Below, piece after piece: positions 48,432-60,139 of a stretch of 64,000 nt of DNA. The notes below the pieces were generated by a model, which saw nothing but the letters and a program-made list of their open reading frames with translations, was not told the DNA's origin and searched no databases. The DNA comes from Phorcus lineatus (taxonomy: Eukaryota; Mollusca; Gastropoda; Trochida; Trochidae): assembly GCA_921293015.1 (NCBI GenBank), contig OV121082.1:44102971-44166970 (forward strand), read 5' to 3'. A program made the position numbers and the translations under genes. Within the stretch, counting starts at the first letter, position 1. Each line of letters opens with the position of its first letter.

Positions 48432-51248
48432 CTGCCCTTGTTGCATAAATTAGAATAAAAGGCCATGACATAATATGTTACAGTTCAATGAAAGAGCCCT
48501 AAAATTAACAATTAGAAATAGTTGCAATTCACATCTGAGTTTGTTGCTGTTTGGTTGGTTCACTCCCTTTCTTTAACATGATGAAGACTTGTTTGTATGA
48601 TATAGTAGTAAACAATATTAAAAAATTAAAAAACGAAATCTACAAAATAAAGAATCATTACGAGCGAAAAGCTATATATATATATTTATATATTAATTCA
48701 TTAAACTCTAAATAAAAACCATCTAAACCCTCCAAATCATTTGATCAGCTTCAACCATTACTTAAAAAGTCATAATGTTTAATTCATTATAAAAATAATG
48801 ATAAAATCTTATAAAAATCAAATAATAGAAAAGAAAAAAAATATCTCTTTTCAATATCACAAAATGGAGAAAAAAAATTCTTGAAAAGTTTCCTTCAGCA
48901 AAAAATAAATAGGAAAACTGTACACATTCATCACAAAATACATTCTTAAAGAAACTTAACTCTCATTGTTTGATGGCAGCTTGAGTAGTAAAACTGACAA
49001 AGAAAATGTGGAAACAGAAACATTTACCCAAGATGTACAAACAAAAAATTTTCAAAAAGAATTAAACATGTTTAACTTGGCAGATATTGCACAAAAGCAA
49101 AATTTAAGCGACCATTTAAAATAAATGGTGCAATTTCCATGACTTCTGTCATTGATTTTTTTCTTTCAGCAAAGGATGGATGATTTTTCACAAAGAAAAC
49201 CTCACACCACGTAAAATATCATTTGATAAAAAATATTTTGACATAGCACATTCCCACAACAACTCTAGTTTGAGTTACACCATAGAGCGACCAAGTTTTT
49301 CCCCAAATGTGACTGTTCAACCCCTTTTTTTTTTTAAATCTGAACCTTTAAAAGCTTCAAAGACAGACAGCACATCTTGTGACTTGAATCTAGTGACAAT
49401 GTTTCCAAGTAGTTTTCCACATGTCCCAATAAAACAGACTTTTTCTCAATTTCATAGATTACGGATCTTTCTGTTTTAAAAAAACATCTGGCTCACATTC
49501 TCAGCACTGCAAGTTAAATATTCCTGCAATATCGCTACACAAGGATTCATCATTTATAAATCTTTGAAATATACAATTCATTCTTCTTTTTACAATAATA
49601 TTTCTTCTCTCAAAGTGAAAACAGAAGCTCGTTGTCGTTGTTTATTTTTCGGGACAAAAAGTCTTAAACTCAACTTTTCCACAGATGTGATAGGTATAAC
49701 CGTTTGTCTTTCGTCACTACCACTAATCATTTAAACAACTCTACAATCGGCAGCCCACCCTTAAAACTAAACATTTCAAAAATGTCTTTTGTCACAGCAT
49801 GTGTCTAAACAGTTTGTGATGATATTCTGTGACACTTTCCCTAGCAACCTGAACAAATACAAGTGATAAATGTTGACAGTTTCTATAAAAAATATCCTCA
49901 GGTTTTGAACCTTAAAACACAAATGTGTGCAAACGACTTTTCAATACATCCTTTCGGGCGTACAATATTGTTTCAAGGGTACTAAGAGTACAAAAACAAA
50001 AATTGTAATTGATAAAATTTTGACCTCAACATAACCACTTGAAAAAAGCAAGTCTTCATTTGAATTCAACTACCATGAGACTCTTCTCTTGTATTCAATA
50101 ATATTTTTTGAGAATTATTTTTCAGAGAATGAGCGTAAGTCCAATGCATTAAAAACATAATTTCTTTTCTAACCATACTCATCTAAAACATTTCATCATC
50201 ATGGTCCCATAAATTCAGAAATGCAAGATGGTATGTGACACAATTACAGACATCATAAGTCTTTTGGAAAAAAGATTATCACTTAAAGAGTAATAGTCTC
50301 CCGTGGGAAAAAAATTACGTTTCTATCGATTCTAGCTATTATTTGATCTAGTTCTTTGCTTCTACTAGTAGTAGCCACATGTGACCTTAATTGGCTCTGT
50401 TTATCACATTTAAATAAATTCAAAATGACCTAAGACCAACAAAGAAATCCGTAGTCTGCATATCATCGTTTTTAGCTCAGGGGGATGAATAACTTATTCA
50501 CCTTCTTTGAAAAAGATTCTACAATCATTAGCGTATATGCTGCTATAAAAATTTCCCTGATGACTAAATGGCAGACAAATTAGGGATGATTTATAAAAAA
50601 ACTCTGACCCATGGAGATCAAGTTGGCCAAACACCTGATGTGAGTTCAATGTAAAGGAGGCTATAATTAAGATTGATTTCAATTGGAGCACTGCGTACGA
50701 TTCTGTGAATATTTTTGTCTGAATATATCCTGTGAAGTCAAGATAATTACGATAATGAGTTGATAACGATATGAATAACAAACATTTCTTTCTTTGATTA
50801 TTTTACGACTTTCGAGAGGTTATAGTCAATATGCCACCCCTGATAGCGAAATGCATACCTAACACTTTGATGTGAGGCCCCTCAATTTGTCATGTTAAAT
50901 ATCGTAATGTTTTTCTTCTCGTTCTACTTTGATGTGCAATGGTTGCTGACATTAGCTGAGTCCAAGGTTACAGATGGGGACACTGTGATTGATACCCAAA
51001 AATGTAATCATTGAAAGAAATATCCAAAAAGATTGGTTTATGTGAACTTAAGTGTCTCTCTGTTCTGATAAAGGGCATTAAGAGAGTTTAATTTCTTATT
51101 CATTTAATTGTTATTTTCATCATATTAACTACAAAATCTAAATCTAAACAAGTTTATCAATGTGTCGATCACTTGAGTCTTTTGAAAAAATAACAACCAA
51201 AATAAATGTGTCAAGCTGTGCAAGCGGCGTTCCTACTATCTTAGTGTT
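48432..51248. other. Noncoding stretch, AT-rich
   Basis: An (AT)n tract lies near 48672. A 99-codon plus-strand frame at 49180 lacks motifs and splice support. Confidence 0.4.
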
Positions 51249-51325
51249 ATTGGGTCCCCCTTAAGCTCAATCAATAAGCAGAGTGGTTGACTCTCAACCA
51301 AAGGTTCAATGTTTGAATCCTTGAA
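51249..51325 (+). other. tRNA-like segment, probably SINE head or tRNA pseudogene
   Basis: AAGCTCAATCAATAAGCAGAG resembles an A box and ATGTTTGAATCC a B box, about 35 bases apart, with a GTTGACTCTCAACC arm between them. The acceptor stem does not pair well and the anticodon loop is not 7 bases, so it is not a functional tRNA. Confidence 0.3.
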
Positions 51326-54122
51326 TTTGTATTTTCACCTTGCTTCATCAATGAATGTTTATAATTCATAGATGGACCTTTTAAAGAGGAAACTATCAAA
51401 ATCAAAATCAAAAAATCAAAAACAAAAGTCAAAAGGACTTTAATGAGTATTTATGGTGTTAATTAATGCATGTCATCAAAATGTTCTAATCAATATGTTT
51501 AAAATGGAAAATGTCATGAATAATACTATAATGCAAGAATATTTGAACAAGAAATATTTCCTCCACAAAACATATACCAATCTTGCAGTCACTTTAAATT
51601 GTTCTCTGACTTCAAGAAGAACCTGAGGTGGACACAGGGGAACATAAGTGAAGTTAAACAAAGATATTACTAAAACTTTCACATCAACACTGCATGAGGT
51701 CTTATATATAAGATTACGAGGTCCCCACAGCTCCACAATTCTGCAGACTGTTCACACATTTCGTATGAAATGGTCTACAAAGGGGCAACCTTGACAGCTG
51801 AGGAGACCTAAAATTCTGTCAGTGACACAAAAACCTTTCTGCATGTTCTTTCCCGCAAACCATTAACTTTGTTAATTTACGACAAATTTAAACTTGCTCC
51901 CGAGCATTTCCCAGTAGACTTTTCCTCTCCTCGTACTAACAGAATTAACTACATGGGCAATCATTTGTAGGGAGAATTATCTCCCTTGGGACATCTCTCG
52001 TAGAAAAGAAATCACTTTTATTGATGCTGGACCAGCTGAGCAAAGCTGGTAAGACAGAAAGTGCTCATGTAATGTGATTTTCCGTGATGCGCTTATACCT
52101 TTGTAGCAATCATTAAGAGCAAGAGATAATCACCAACTGTGCTCCTGCCTAATTGTTTCCAGTCACCTTTTGTCACAAGCAGAATTGTTGTCTCCATCAT
52201 TGACCTTTAATACCTTTGGTCTATCTTAGTTCAAATCACACTATTAATAGTTAATAGTGTTTCTTTAGATTAATAACTTGATTTATTCAAGAAATCAAAT
52301 TAAGTTCACATTAGGGATTAAGTTAAAAAGAACATAATAAGCAAACATATAAAATATTACTGAACCCCTATAAATGCTTTCTTTAGTGTTGGAAATGCAG
52401 GTATAATACCATAACCAAATATTTACTTACAAAGTCTTTAAAGGGGCAGTAGCATGCATGTCTACTTAGAAGACAAAGTGACATAAAAAGAAAAGAAAAT
52501 GAATTTAGTGTTTCAAAGTTCAAGACAATGTTTTTTAATTACAAGTAGTTTTGAAACAAATGTACCATTATCAGTTAAGCTATGGGAATACATTTCCCTA
52601 CCTCAAATGACTAAATGGTGTTCACAAAAAATGGCTGCCACTAGTTATTGCTTGATACTTGATTATTTCATCTATGACCATGGATGATTGAGTTGAGTAA
52701 TGAGATGTTTTGAGCTTTATCAAGATAATACAATTGGCATAAACTTATGTTAACTGGGAAAAATTTGAAGACATATATATATATATATATTGAAAAATGT
52801 GCCAGTACCCCATCGTAAGATGGTACTTTAAAATATAGTTTTGAAAAGGAGTCAGTATTTAAGGACAGGAAACATTGATAAGAAAGCAATTCCACAGTTC
52901 AACATCTCAATGGTGCAATTACCATACAACATATTTCAGCTCTCTTCAGCCAGTTGATCATGATCAACTGAAAAGGTTACAAATGGACAGATATGCCATA
53001 ATCCAATCAGCCCTCGAGGACTAGTTATCTTAATATAAAATTGAGTTTCAGAAGGGTGCCATTTCTACATTTTCTAAAAGTGAAAATTTTAAAATCTCTA
53101 ACAATGGATAGTATTGTTTTGGCTTTAATTGAGCAAAAAGGTCTGAATGACAGACCAGTATAAATAAATGAACCCAAAACATATGCAGCCCTGATTCTGC
53201 AGATGTAGCACTGTCTCCAAGATGGAGGAATGTCCTGAGAACTAGTTCTCTAAACTAAACCATGAGTTGTGTTCTGTACTGGATTAATCAACTGGAGCCA
53301 CATGTACAACTGTGAACAACAGTAAGTACTGCAATAAGTATGTGCGATGCTTGGTGCCCAACACAAACCAGTCCAGACTGTTCAAATGTCCGCATTTTTC
53401 AACCAACACCAAGTGTTTTGTGTGAACATGAATGAAAACAACATTCACTTCCCATAGCAACAGCTTAGGTTGATTTCTGCAATGTGGTCTTGGTACAACT
53501 CCAAAGAAACACACCCAAACACTGCCGTAATAATTGCTGACACATTTAGCAAGACCCAGATATTATACACAGCTTGTCAAAGGTCTCAGAAAGATCTTTC
53601 ATTCTGAACATGACCAAGCACATAACAAAGGTATGCTGAGTTACATTCGAGATTCATCTGTCGACACCAATTAAACAATTCATATTATCCGACCTTTCCA
53701 GCATAAAACCAACATAAGTGCCACAATATTAATCATATGATGTCTGTGATCACACTGCTAGTATTCTTGCAGCAAGAAAGCATTCAATGCCTTTAGAAAC
53801 TTATGGGTATCAGTTTTAGCTATAGTTACCACTAGGTGCAAATACACATCAAGTACAAATGACATACGTTGATGTTATTTCTAATTACTATTCAGGGGAC
53901 TATAACAATTTGAATGTCTTTTTAATATGATTTGTCACTTCACAACTTAAGAAATCGTTTTTAGTTTGACTCGATCTGTCCTAGTTGCACTGTGATCATT
54001 GTATTTCTGTGGGACGCCTGATCACTTAAAAGTAACCACATACTAACTAACGGTGTTAGTATCTGAAATGTACTGCAATAAAATAACAACTTCTGAATGC
54101 CTTCCAAAGAAGTGAGACTTAC
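51326..54122. other. Presumed intron or intergenic
   Basis: Contains a GGGAGAATTATCTCCC palindrome at about 51970 and an (AT)n tract near 52776. I looked here for the downstream exons of the SDR42E gene (NAD-binding YxxxK region) and did not find them. Confidence 0.4.
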
Positions 54123-54218
54123 CTGTTCCCTGCCAGACATTCCATATGACGCCATGTGATAAACGATATCCGCCCCTTCAAGTGCTTCACTAACCGCAGA
54201 CATGTCTGTAATGTCTCC
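54123..54218 (-). CDS. SDR42E1-like: Exon of an SDR42E1/3beta-HSD-like dehydrogenase
   Basis: 96 bp, exactly 32 codons, phase 0 at both ends. The acceptor is ATTTCTTGACAG and the donor is GGAACAG then GTAAGT. The translation starts GDITDMSAVSEALEG and continues ADIVYHMASYGMSGREQ. It matches the conserved block of SDR42E1 (human: GDIRHLS..., then HIASYGMSGREQ). In this NAD(P)-dependent short-chain dehydrogenase family, related to 3beta-hydroxysteroid dehydrogenase, the block covers the third Rossmann strand (GDI), helix and fourth strand, just before the catalytic part. The nucleotide-binding GGxGYxG exon and the YxxxK exon are not found in the window, so only a fragment of the gene is visible. 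Introns must be long. Confidence 0.85.
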
Positions 54219-54259
54219 CTGTCAAGAAATAATTAAACAAAAAATCAAAACAAACAGTA

Positions 54260-54690
54260 ATAAATCGATATACCCCAATAGTCATATTTGCAATAGTACT
54301 CTAACTATATAGGGAACATAAAAACACTATCAATAGTAAGGTAAACTATCAAATACTATCAAAAGGGTTATTTTTCTTTGGTCAATTATATTTATGATGA
54401 CTTGTACACATATTTCAAGCAAGTTTATTTGAATTTTTTCATTTCTTAATCTTCAAGATGAGATATTTTCTTTTAGAGCGTTGAATACATGGTCGCGACA
54501 AGTCTGTTTCATTAATCAAATGGTCCTCATAAAATCTTTGAAAACACAGCTGAAATATGTTTTTGTTTGGATCCAATACTATCGCAATGGCCATTGTTGG
54601 TTACAATAGTCTATCGCTATTGCAATAGCAAGTTACGATAAACTATTGTGTTAAGCAACATTAACTCAATAGTCACCACTAACTTAAGCA
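54260..54690. other. ATTGCAATAGT-rich segment, possible decayed MITE
   Basis: Many CAATAGT/ACTATTG words, including CTATTGCAATAG near 54613, lie in an otherwise plain intron. It resembles the ATTGCAATA-rich hAT MITE at 16565, but no clean ends or target duplication could be set. Confidence 0.3.
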
Positions 54691-55311
54691 TGAACAGATT
54701 TGTTTTGCCGTCTTTATATATAACTTAAAAAGGAAAACATTGGCAATTTCTTTTATTGAAGTCAATTCTATAGTCTTTCTCCATTTTGTTTGTATGTGCT
54801 TGAATTACTTCTACCAAATATATACAATGCTACTAAAAATAACCTTCACTATATAGTAGCAGAGATTTCCGAATTTACCTTGAGCAGTCGGACCAATGAT
54901 ACCAAACACTTTTCAATAAGGGAAGGCAAACAGAAGCACAATTACATCAATACTGATTTTTTTCCCACCTTGAAATGTAAGCTGCTGTTTATTAGCTCAA
55001 CTTCTTCTATTTGTCACATGCCAGGATGATGTGCATACTGCACAAACAACTCTGTTCTGGAAATGTCAGAGATAGCACCAGATCTCAAACACATGCAAAA
55101 CAGAAGCTGCAATCCCACATTCAGTGCAATTTCCACAGTAACTCTTCCTTGCATTCTTTACTGATGTTGTCATAGCACATTAATGCAGTCTATTGATTGA
55201 ATCCTAGTACTGTTTGAATGTTACAAATATAGACATTCCCATCCTCAAAATGTCTTTCCGCTGATTGTGTTTGCTGTAGATTTTATTTCTTCAAGCATAA
55301 ATATACATAGA

Positions 55312-55430
55312 GAATCTCACCCAAGTGTCTTCTGATATCAAACATATCAACACAAGTTGATAAAAGTTATTTTTACTTTTATCAACAAGTGTTGATATAT
55401 TTGATATCAGAAGACACGAGGGTGAGAATC
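55312..55430. mobile_element. 109-bp foldback MITE with 5-bp duplication
   Basis: 55317-55425 is an almost perfect inverted repeat. The left arm has TCACCC, GTGTCTTCTGATATCAAA, ATATCAACAC, TTGATAAAAGT, and the right arm has the same words inverted around a short TATTTT loop. The termini are TCACCC and GGGTGA. GAATC flanks both ends (55312-55316 and 55426-55430), which looks like a 5-bp target duplication. Confidence 0.8.
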
Positions 55431-55518
55431 TAATTATCAACCAAAATCATTTTTCATTTCCATTCCGTGAAAAATGTATATTTCTGAACCTTGCACTACT
55501 CTTAGACTCTCAGTGTGG

Positions 55519-55580
55519 TGATGTCATAGCACTTTGATGTCATCATATTAATGACATCATAGCATTGTGATGTCATGAAC
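55519..55580. repeat. TGATGTCA cluster
   Basis: TGATGTCA or its complement TGACATCA occurs four times in about 60 bases, alternating in orientation around an ATTAAT centre. One base differs from the TGACGTCA cAMP-response element. It may be a decayed short repeat and not a control site. Confidence 0.5.
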
Positions 55581-55622
55581 TTGACTGTAACAGGGCATCT
55601 TTCAAAATCTACTGTCAAAACG

Positions 55623-55640
55623 ATATCTCCTAGGAGATAT
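55623..55640. repeat. 18-bp perfect palindrome
   Basis: ATATCTCCTAGGAGATAT. A related ATATCTCCT word recurs about 40 bases later. Confidence 0.9.
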
Positions 55641-55784
55641 GGCTTGATCTTCCACAAGCAATATCTCCTGTGAACACAGCTTTGGATGATACAAATGCTT
55701 ATCCTCTGTTCATCATTGTGCTGTAGCTGTTACTTGCAATATCAGTCTCAAGATTCAAATCTTATACTGTATCTCCGAACATTG

Positions 55785-56175
55785 GTTCGGAATGTTGCAT
55801 AATTGTGTCAGATTGCCTCACTATTGGTTCAAATTGAAGCACTAGTAGTCAGATTGCTACATTATTGGTTCACTATATATTGGTTCAGATATAAGCATTA
55901 CATATTTGTTCAGATTAAAACACTATCAAGTCAGGGGGCTGTTCTATGGTTTCAGATTGAAGGACTACTGCATGGTTTAGATTGAAACACTATTGAGACT
56001 GCAGCACTATTGCTTCAGATTGAAGCATTATATATTGCTTCAGAGTGACACTATTGAGTAAGACTGCTGCATTATGGTTTCAGCTTGAAGATCTATTGGT
56101 TCAGACTGAAGTATTATATATTTGTTCAGATTGTTCACAATTCATTCTGACTGCAGTATATTATTGGTAAAGATT
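55785..56175. repeat. ~20-25-bp minisatellite (TTGGTTCAGATTGAAGCACTA type)
   Basis: About fifteen imperfect copies of a word such as GGTTCAGATTGAAGCACTAT, of variable length. Confidence 0.85.
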
Positions 56176-56439
56176 GTAGACTTAAATCATGTTCTGTGAG
56201 ACAGAACTAACAATCACAGACATAATTGCACCACTAATAAACCGATAACCTACTTTCATTTCAAGTTTTGAATATGTATCCCGAATTCATAGTATTGGTT
56301 CTTCTGACAATCAGCATTTCTAGAATTCAGAGTAAGAGCCTGTATAACAGATATCCTGATTGTAGAACTGAGTGCCAGTGGAGAATGTAAGGGCATTACC
56401 TGGAACTACAAGAGGGTGATATCTGAAGATGAGTCTCAC

Positions 56440-56503
56440 CTGGCGAACAGCATTGTACACAAAGCGAGGAATACCTCCCGCTTGTCTGTGAGGGTTGGGT
56501 TTC
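56440..56503 (-). CDS. Probable exon upstream of the SDR42E-like exon
   Basis: 64 bp: one base plus 21 codons ending in phase 0. The acceptor is TATGTATCTCCCAG and the donor is GCCAG then GTGAGA. The translation is KPNPHRQAGGIPRFVYNAVRQ. It lies 2.2 kb upstream of the SDR exon on the same strand and joins it in frame (VRQ followed by GDITD), where the family has the end of the beta2-to-beta3 segment. The residues themselves are not diagnostic, so the assignment rests on phase, strand, order and splice-site quality. The frame-shifted reading of the same exon is less protein-like. Confidence 0.4.
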
Positions 56504-56977
56504 CTGGGAGATACATAGGCAGCATTGTTGCCTCTTTACTTATCCTATACTTACTCTTAGGGCAATCAGTGCAAATGTCACCTATAATCTTACATGCAAC
56601 AGGATGACCAAATATATATCATATTATTTTTCCTTTATTCATTAACTTTAACACTTATAAATCTGAAAATTTGATGCACAACACCAAATGGACATACGCT
56701 GGAAATAAAGAAGAGCTGTGTTTATTACAAACTCTGTACTTCTTTTCACTTATCCTGATAAAGTTTGCTCTAAATAAAATTATCTATAAACGCAATTATT
56801 CAAATAAGATTAGAATAAATTTTCGACAGATAAGTTTTAGGACAGCATCGTTTAAAAATTTGATAAATTTAATAAATTATAACACAATTTTTATCCTATA
56901 CACATAAAAGATCATCCCATCGTTGTTCAAGATAACATTATAAAAATCTAAATTGCATTTTCATCACTTTCAGCTGA

Positions 56978-57211
56978 TCAATGAATTTCAAAGTAGCTCC
57001 GGCCATTTAACACTTCACAGATCTCCCCAAACTCCTTAACCAATTTCCGCACTTTGGTGCAAAGTAATTCTTCATCATCAACTTGATACAGGTGATACTC
57101 TTCCCAAAGTTCCCAACTCCTCACAAGGTTTGGTGCAAGAACATTCTTCAACTGTCCGCGATTTGATGCCACGCGCTGTGCAGATCTTGCTGACAAGATA
57201 GGCGCAAACAT
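56978..57211 (-). CDS. Small open frame, 77 codons, unrecognised
   Basis: Minus strand, ATG to TGA without introns: MFAPILSARSAQRVASNRGQ at the N-terminus (basic, like a mitochondrial presequence), then an acidic helical part (SWELWEEYHLYQVDDEELL) ending GRSYFEIH. Composition and codon use look coding. An upstream GC-richer leader with a short upstream frame (about 57241-57456) and an ACTACAATCCC word at 57401 suggest a promoter and 5' leader. It may instead be the first exon of a spliced gene using an internal GT. No family is recognised. Confidence 0.35.
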   Translation of the reverse strand: MFAPILSARSAQRVASNRGQLKNVLAPNLVRSWELWEEYHLYQVDDEELLCTKVRKLVKEFGEICEVLNGRSYFEIH

Positions 57212-57400
57212 AAACTGAATTTGTCAAAATAATCCCGATTTTATGCACCTGCTACCCCGCACTTGTTACAAAGTTTTTGTTTGGCTGAGAAATATTTTGA
57301 CATGTTGATCCAAGCCTGTAAACCAACTCCAAGCAGTGAGTGATTCACCGAGAAAATGACGTCTACTCCATGCTTCAATCTCCAAATGGCCGCCCTCCAA

Positions 57401-57411
57401 ACTACAATCCC
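57401..57411. promoter_or_regulatory. ACTACAATCCC promoter-like word
   Basis: Matches the left half of the ZNF143/THAP11 composite element (ACTACAATTCCC). It lies about 190 bases upstream of the small minus-strand frame, beside GGCGGCCAT. Confidence 0.3.
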
Positions 57412-57456
57412 ATTTACACCAGACATGTTAATGCTTTTCATGATTTCAGTAGGCAA

Positions 57457-58532
57457 TCGAACAATTAGTCTAGTTCTTAAGTCGCTTTCCTCTTCATATC
57501 CAGAAAGAGGAGTTCAAATATCTTATGTCATAATCAGTGATTTATTTGGTAATCGTGATATCTCTATATGGTCAATATTATCTACAACTAATTGACCGTG
57601 AACGATGATGTAAGGATAAAGGTCAAATACGCTGTAACTGATGTATTGATTGTTAAATACTTTCATCAAAATGCCATTGATATCACATTTATTCACAATA
57701 TAAAGATCAAGTGATTATTTTCGTATTTGTTCCCAGAGAAGAATAAATAAAGTCTGTGTACATTGATTGCATAAAGTAACAACTTACAAACAAAATAAAG
57801 ATCAAGAAAAGATATTTACCGACTGCTTGTCAATCTAATGGGAATATGAAGCTTATCACGCACACAAAAGTAATCATACAAATTTTATAATTTCCCAATT
57901 CAAATTGATATATATGAGAACTAGAGTTACTTAAAAATGTTATTATCTCTACATTAATGAAACTTGAAAGCTTAATTCATAGCTTGAGCATGTGTCATGA
58001 ATGCACATGCGTGTGTCATCACCAGGGATTTTTAGGCTGCTTCATTCACTTTTTGGTCAGTCACTGAAAGCCCATCAAAATCAATCAATAAAACTTTGAT
58101 AGTAAAATTTTTCGCACCTAATTAATTTCACCAAAAACATAATAAACAGAAAAATCCAAAACTGTGTAAATCAAACATAAAAACAGGGAAATTATTTTCA
58201 TGCAGGGAAAAGATTATAATTTGGCAATGGGGGTTTAATTCCAAAATGAGGGCCAGGTGTGAAAACAATCAAGCGTCTTCTTCAGCATGCAATGAACAAA
58301 TGATCTGTTAGAGTTCCTCATGAATTAAATATTCTGTTCTTATTTTAACCTGGAATGAGGGAATCACACAGAACGTTAACTGGCAAAATGTCACTTACTA
58401 GATTAGAATAACACCCCAGGAGCATTTCACTCCATAACAATAAAACTGAATACCCTTTCCTGTAAAAACCATCCATTATCTGAATTTCAATACATCTTTA
58501 AACTTGGATGCTGCCAAAGTGTAAAATTCCAG
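57457..58532. other. Noncoding stretch
   Basis: Nothing recognised. Confidence 0.4.
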
Positions 58533-58627
58533 GAGATTTATTTCTCAAAAACATGAAGTTGAATTCCTTTTTTGATGAACTAAAGGAGTTTGAGTCTGTG
58601 ATGTCCATACCACCCACACAGCTAGAA
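58533..58627 (+). CDS. Candidate internal exon, plus strand
   Basis: 95 bp: two bases and 31 open codons. The acceptor is GTGTAAAATTCCAG and the donor is CTAGAA then GTATGT (strong). The translation runs DLFLKNMKLNSFFDELKEFE and then SVMSIPPTQLE, amphipathic and protein-like. The opposite strand is also open here but has no usable donor. The acceptor's pyrimidine tract is weak. The product is unrecognised. Confidence 0.3.
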
Positions 58628-59194
58628 GTATGTGTACATATAGATATATTCATCATATTTATACATATAAACGTGTATATATATGTTATTATTGCCCATA
58701 AACATCTCAAGACAAATTTCATTACAAAACATCCTAATGTACATATAAATTATGTCAGAAATAGATATATTTGCTTTTGCCTTGACTACCCAAAACAACA
58801 TATTGGATTAATTTGTTTACCCGTGGGAAATATCTCTGTTTTTGCATACTGGCAAAATATGGACATGTTTATGTCTTGTTATGACTACTAAGAAATACAA
58901 CGTGTAAATGTGTGTACAATATACCTACTTACTGTTTGCTTGTAGTGAACAAATAACATCTAGTTCAATGACAACATTCAAACAAATTTCACATTAATTT
59001 TGTTAATATTAACTTTTTTTAAAAAAATGAATCATGAATTCAATACAATGATATAAAAAGACATAGCATTAATGGCTCAGTGGCTTATCAGGCTTTGCAT
59101 GGAGATCACCCTGCAATGTCTATATTCATAGGGATTAAGCTGAACATATGTTCAAACTCTGAAGATGTTTTAAGGTTATAGGAAAAATGCCTAC

Positions 59195-59263
59195 CACATT
59201 AACACTCATGCCATAGAAAGTGAGAGTGACCTTCATGCTTGGATTCTGTCCAGTCACTTTCAC
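59195..59263 (-). CDS. Candidate internal exon, minus strand
   Basis: 69 bp, 23 codons, phase 0 at both ends. The acceptor is GCAATCTTCTAG and the donor is AATGTG then GTAGGC. The translation is VKVTGQNPSMKVTLTFYG followed by MSVNV, strongly beta-strand in character. It would follow the 60901-60941 exon in frame. No family is recognised. Confidence 0.3.
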
Positions 59264-60139
59264 CTAGAAGATTGCTTTATTTTGTGAAACATGAAGGATG
59301 GAGCATGTTCAAATGTTGCTAACTCCCACCTGAGAATATACTCATACACACCGCATGTCTATACAAACATCTTCCAGACACGAGGAAGTGTATCAAAAAC
59401 TGAGCTCTCCTGGTACTGAAGTAGAAAACCTCATGCTCAGAAAACTCTTGTAATATTTGAGTAAAGCATTTTGACTGATTGCTGGAGATATAATCCATTT
59501 TGATAAGCCTTGTGAGTTTCTGACATCATGTACAAAAAGTCTCCCTGTCTAAAAAGACGTTGATATCATAAATCACACCATGTGTTGTATCACAAGCACT
59601 GAACTCCATGTTTTTTCAGGGATAGGAAAATAAACATGTTCCTAAGTACATTTGCCAAAAAACATTAAATCTACTTTTTATTTCTTGCACTGACATGTTG
59701 GTATCTTTTCACACAAAATTTTGAAAAAAATTATTTTCACTGAAATATTTTTCATGTAGCACAACATTGTACCTTAAAAACTAAACCCTAAAATTTTAAG
59801 TAAGATTTATGATTTTCTGGTTTCTTAAAAGCTCCATTCTGATAAATCAATAAGTTGCAAACAAATTTCTTTTACTTAACTAACCCACATTTTGAAAATA
59901 TTGATCACAATAGGTTTCCATAATTACTTTTCAAGTTTGCCTGCAAGTTATAAGATGATGGCTGAAATATTGGGAGTCCCAGATCCTTAAGCAGGCACTC
60001 GACACTAAATACATCTATCTTGGGAGATGGATGGAATTGCCATCTCTAATGACACTGTTCCAGAAATCCATAAGAAATAAATAAATCAAAATAGCAAACC
60101 AGTGATAGGCTCTAGAACTCTTGAAGATGTTCAGATTAT

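Noticed and set aside
58498-58722. Minus-strand frame ending GILHFGSIQV
   Set aside because: No usable donor. The plus-strand exon reading at the same place has a strong GTATGT donor and is preferred.
59061-59150. A-box-like TGGCTCAGTGG suggesting a tRNA or SINE
   Set aside because: No B box or cloverleaf pairing downstream, so not called.
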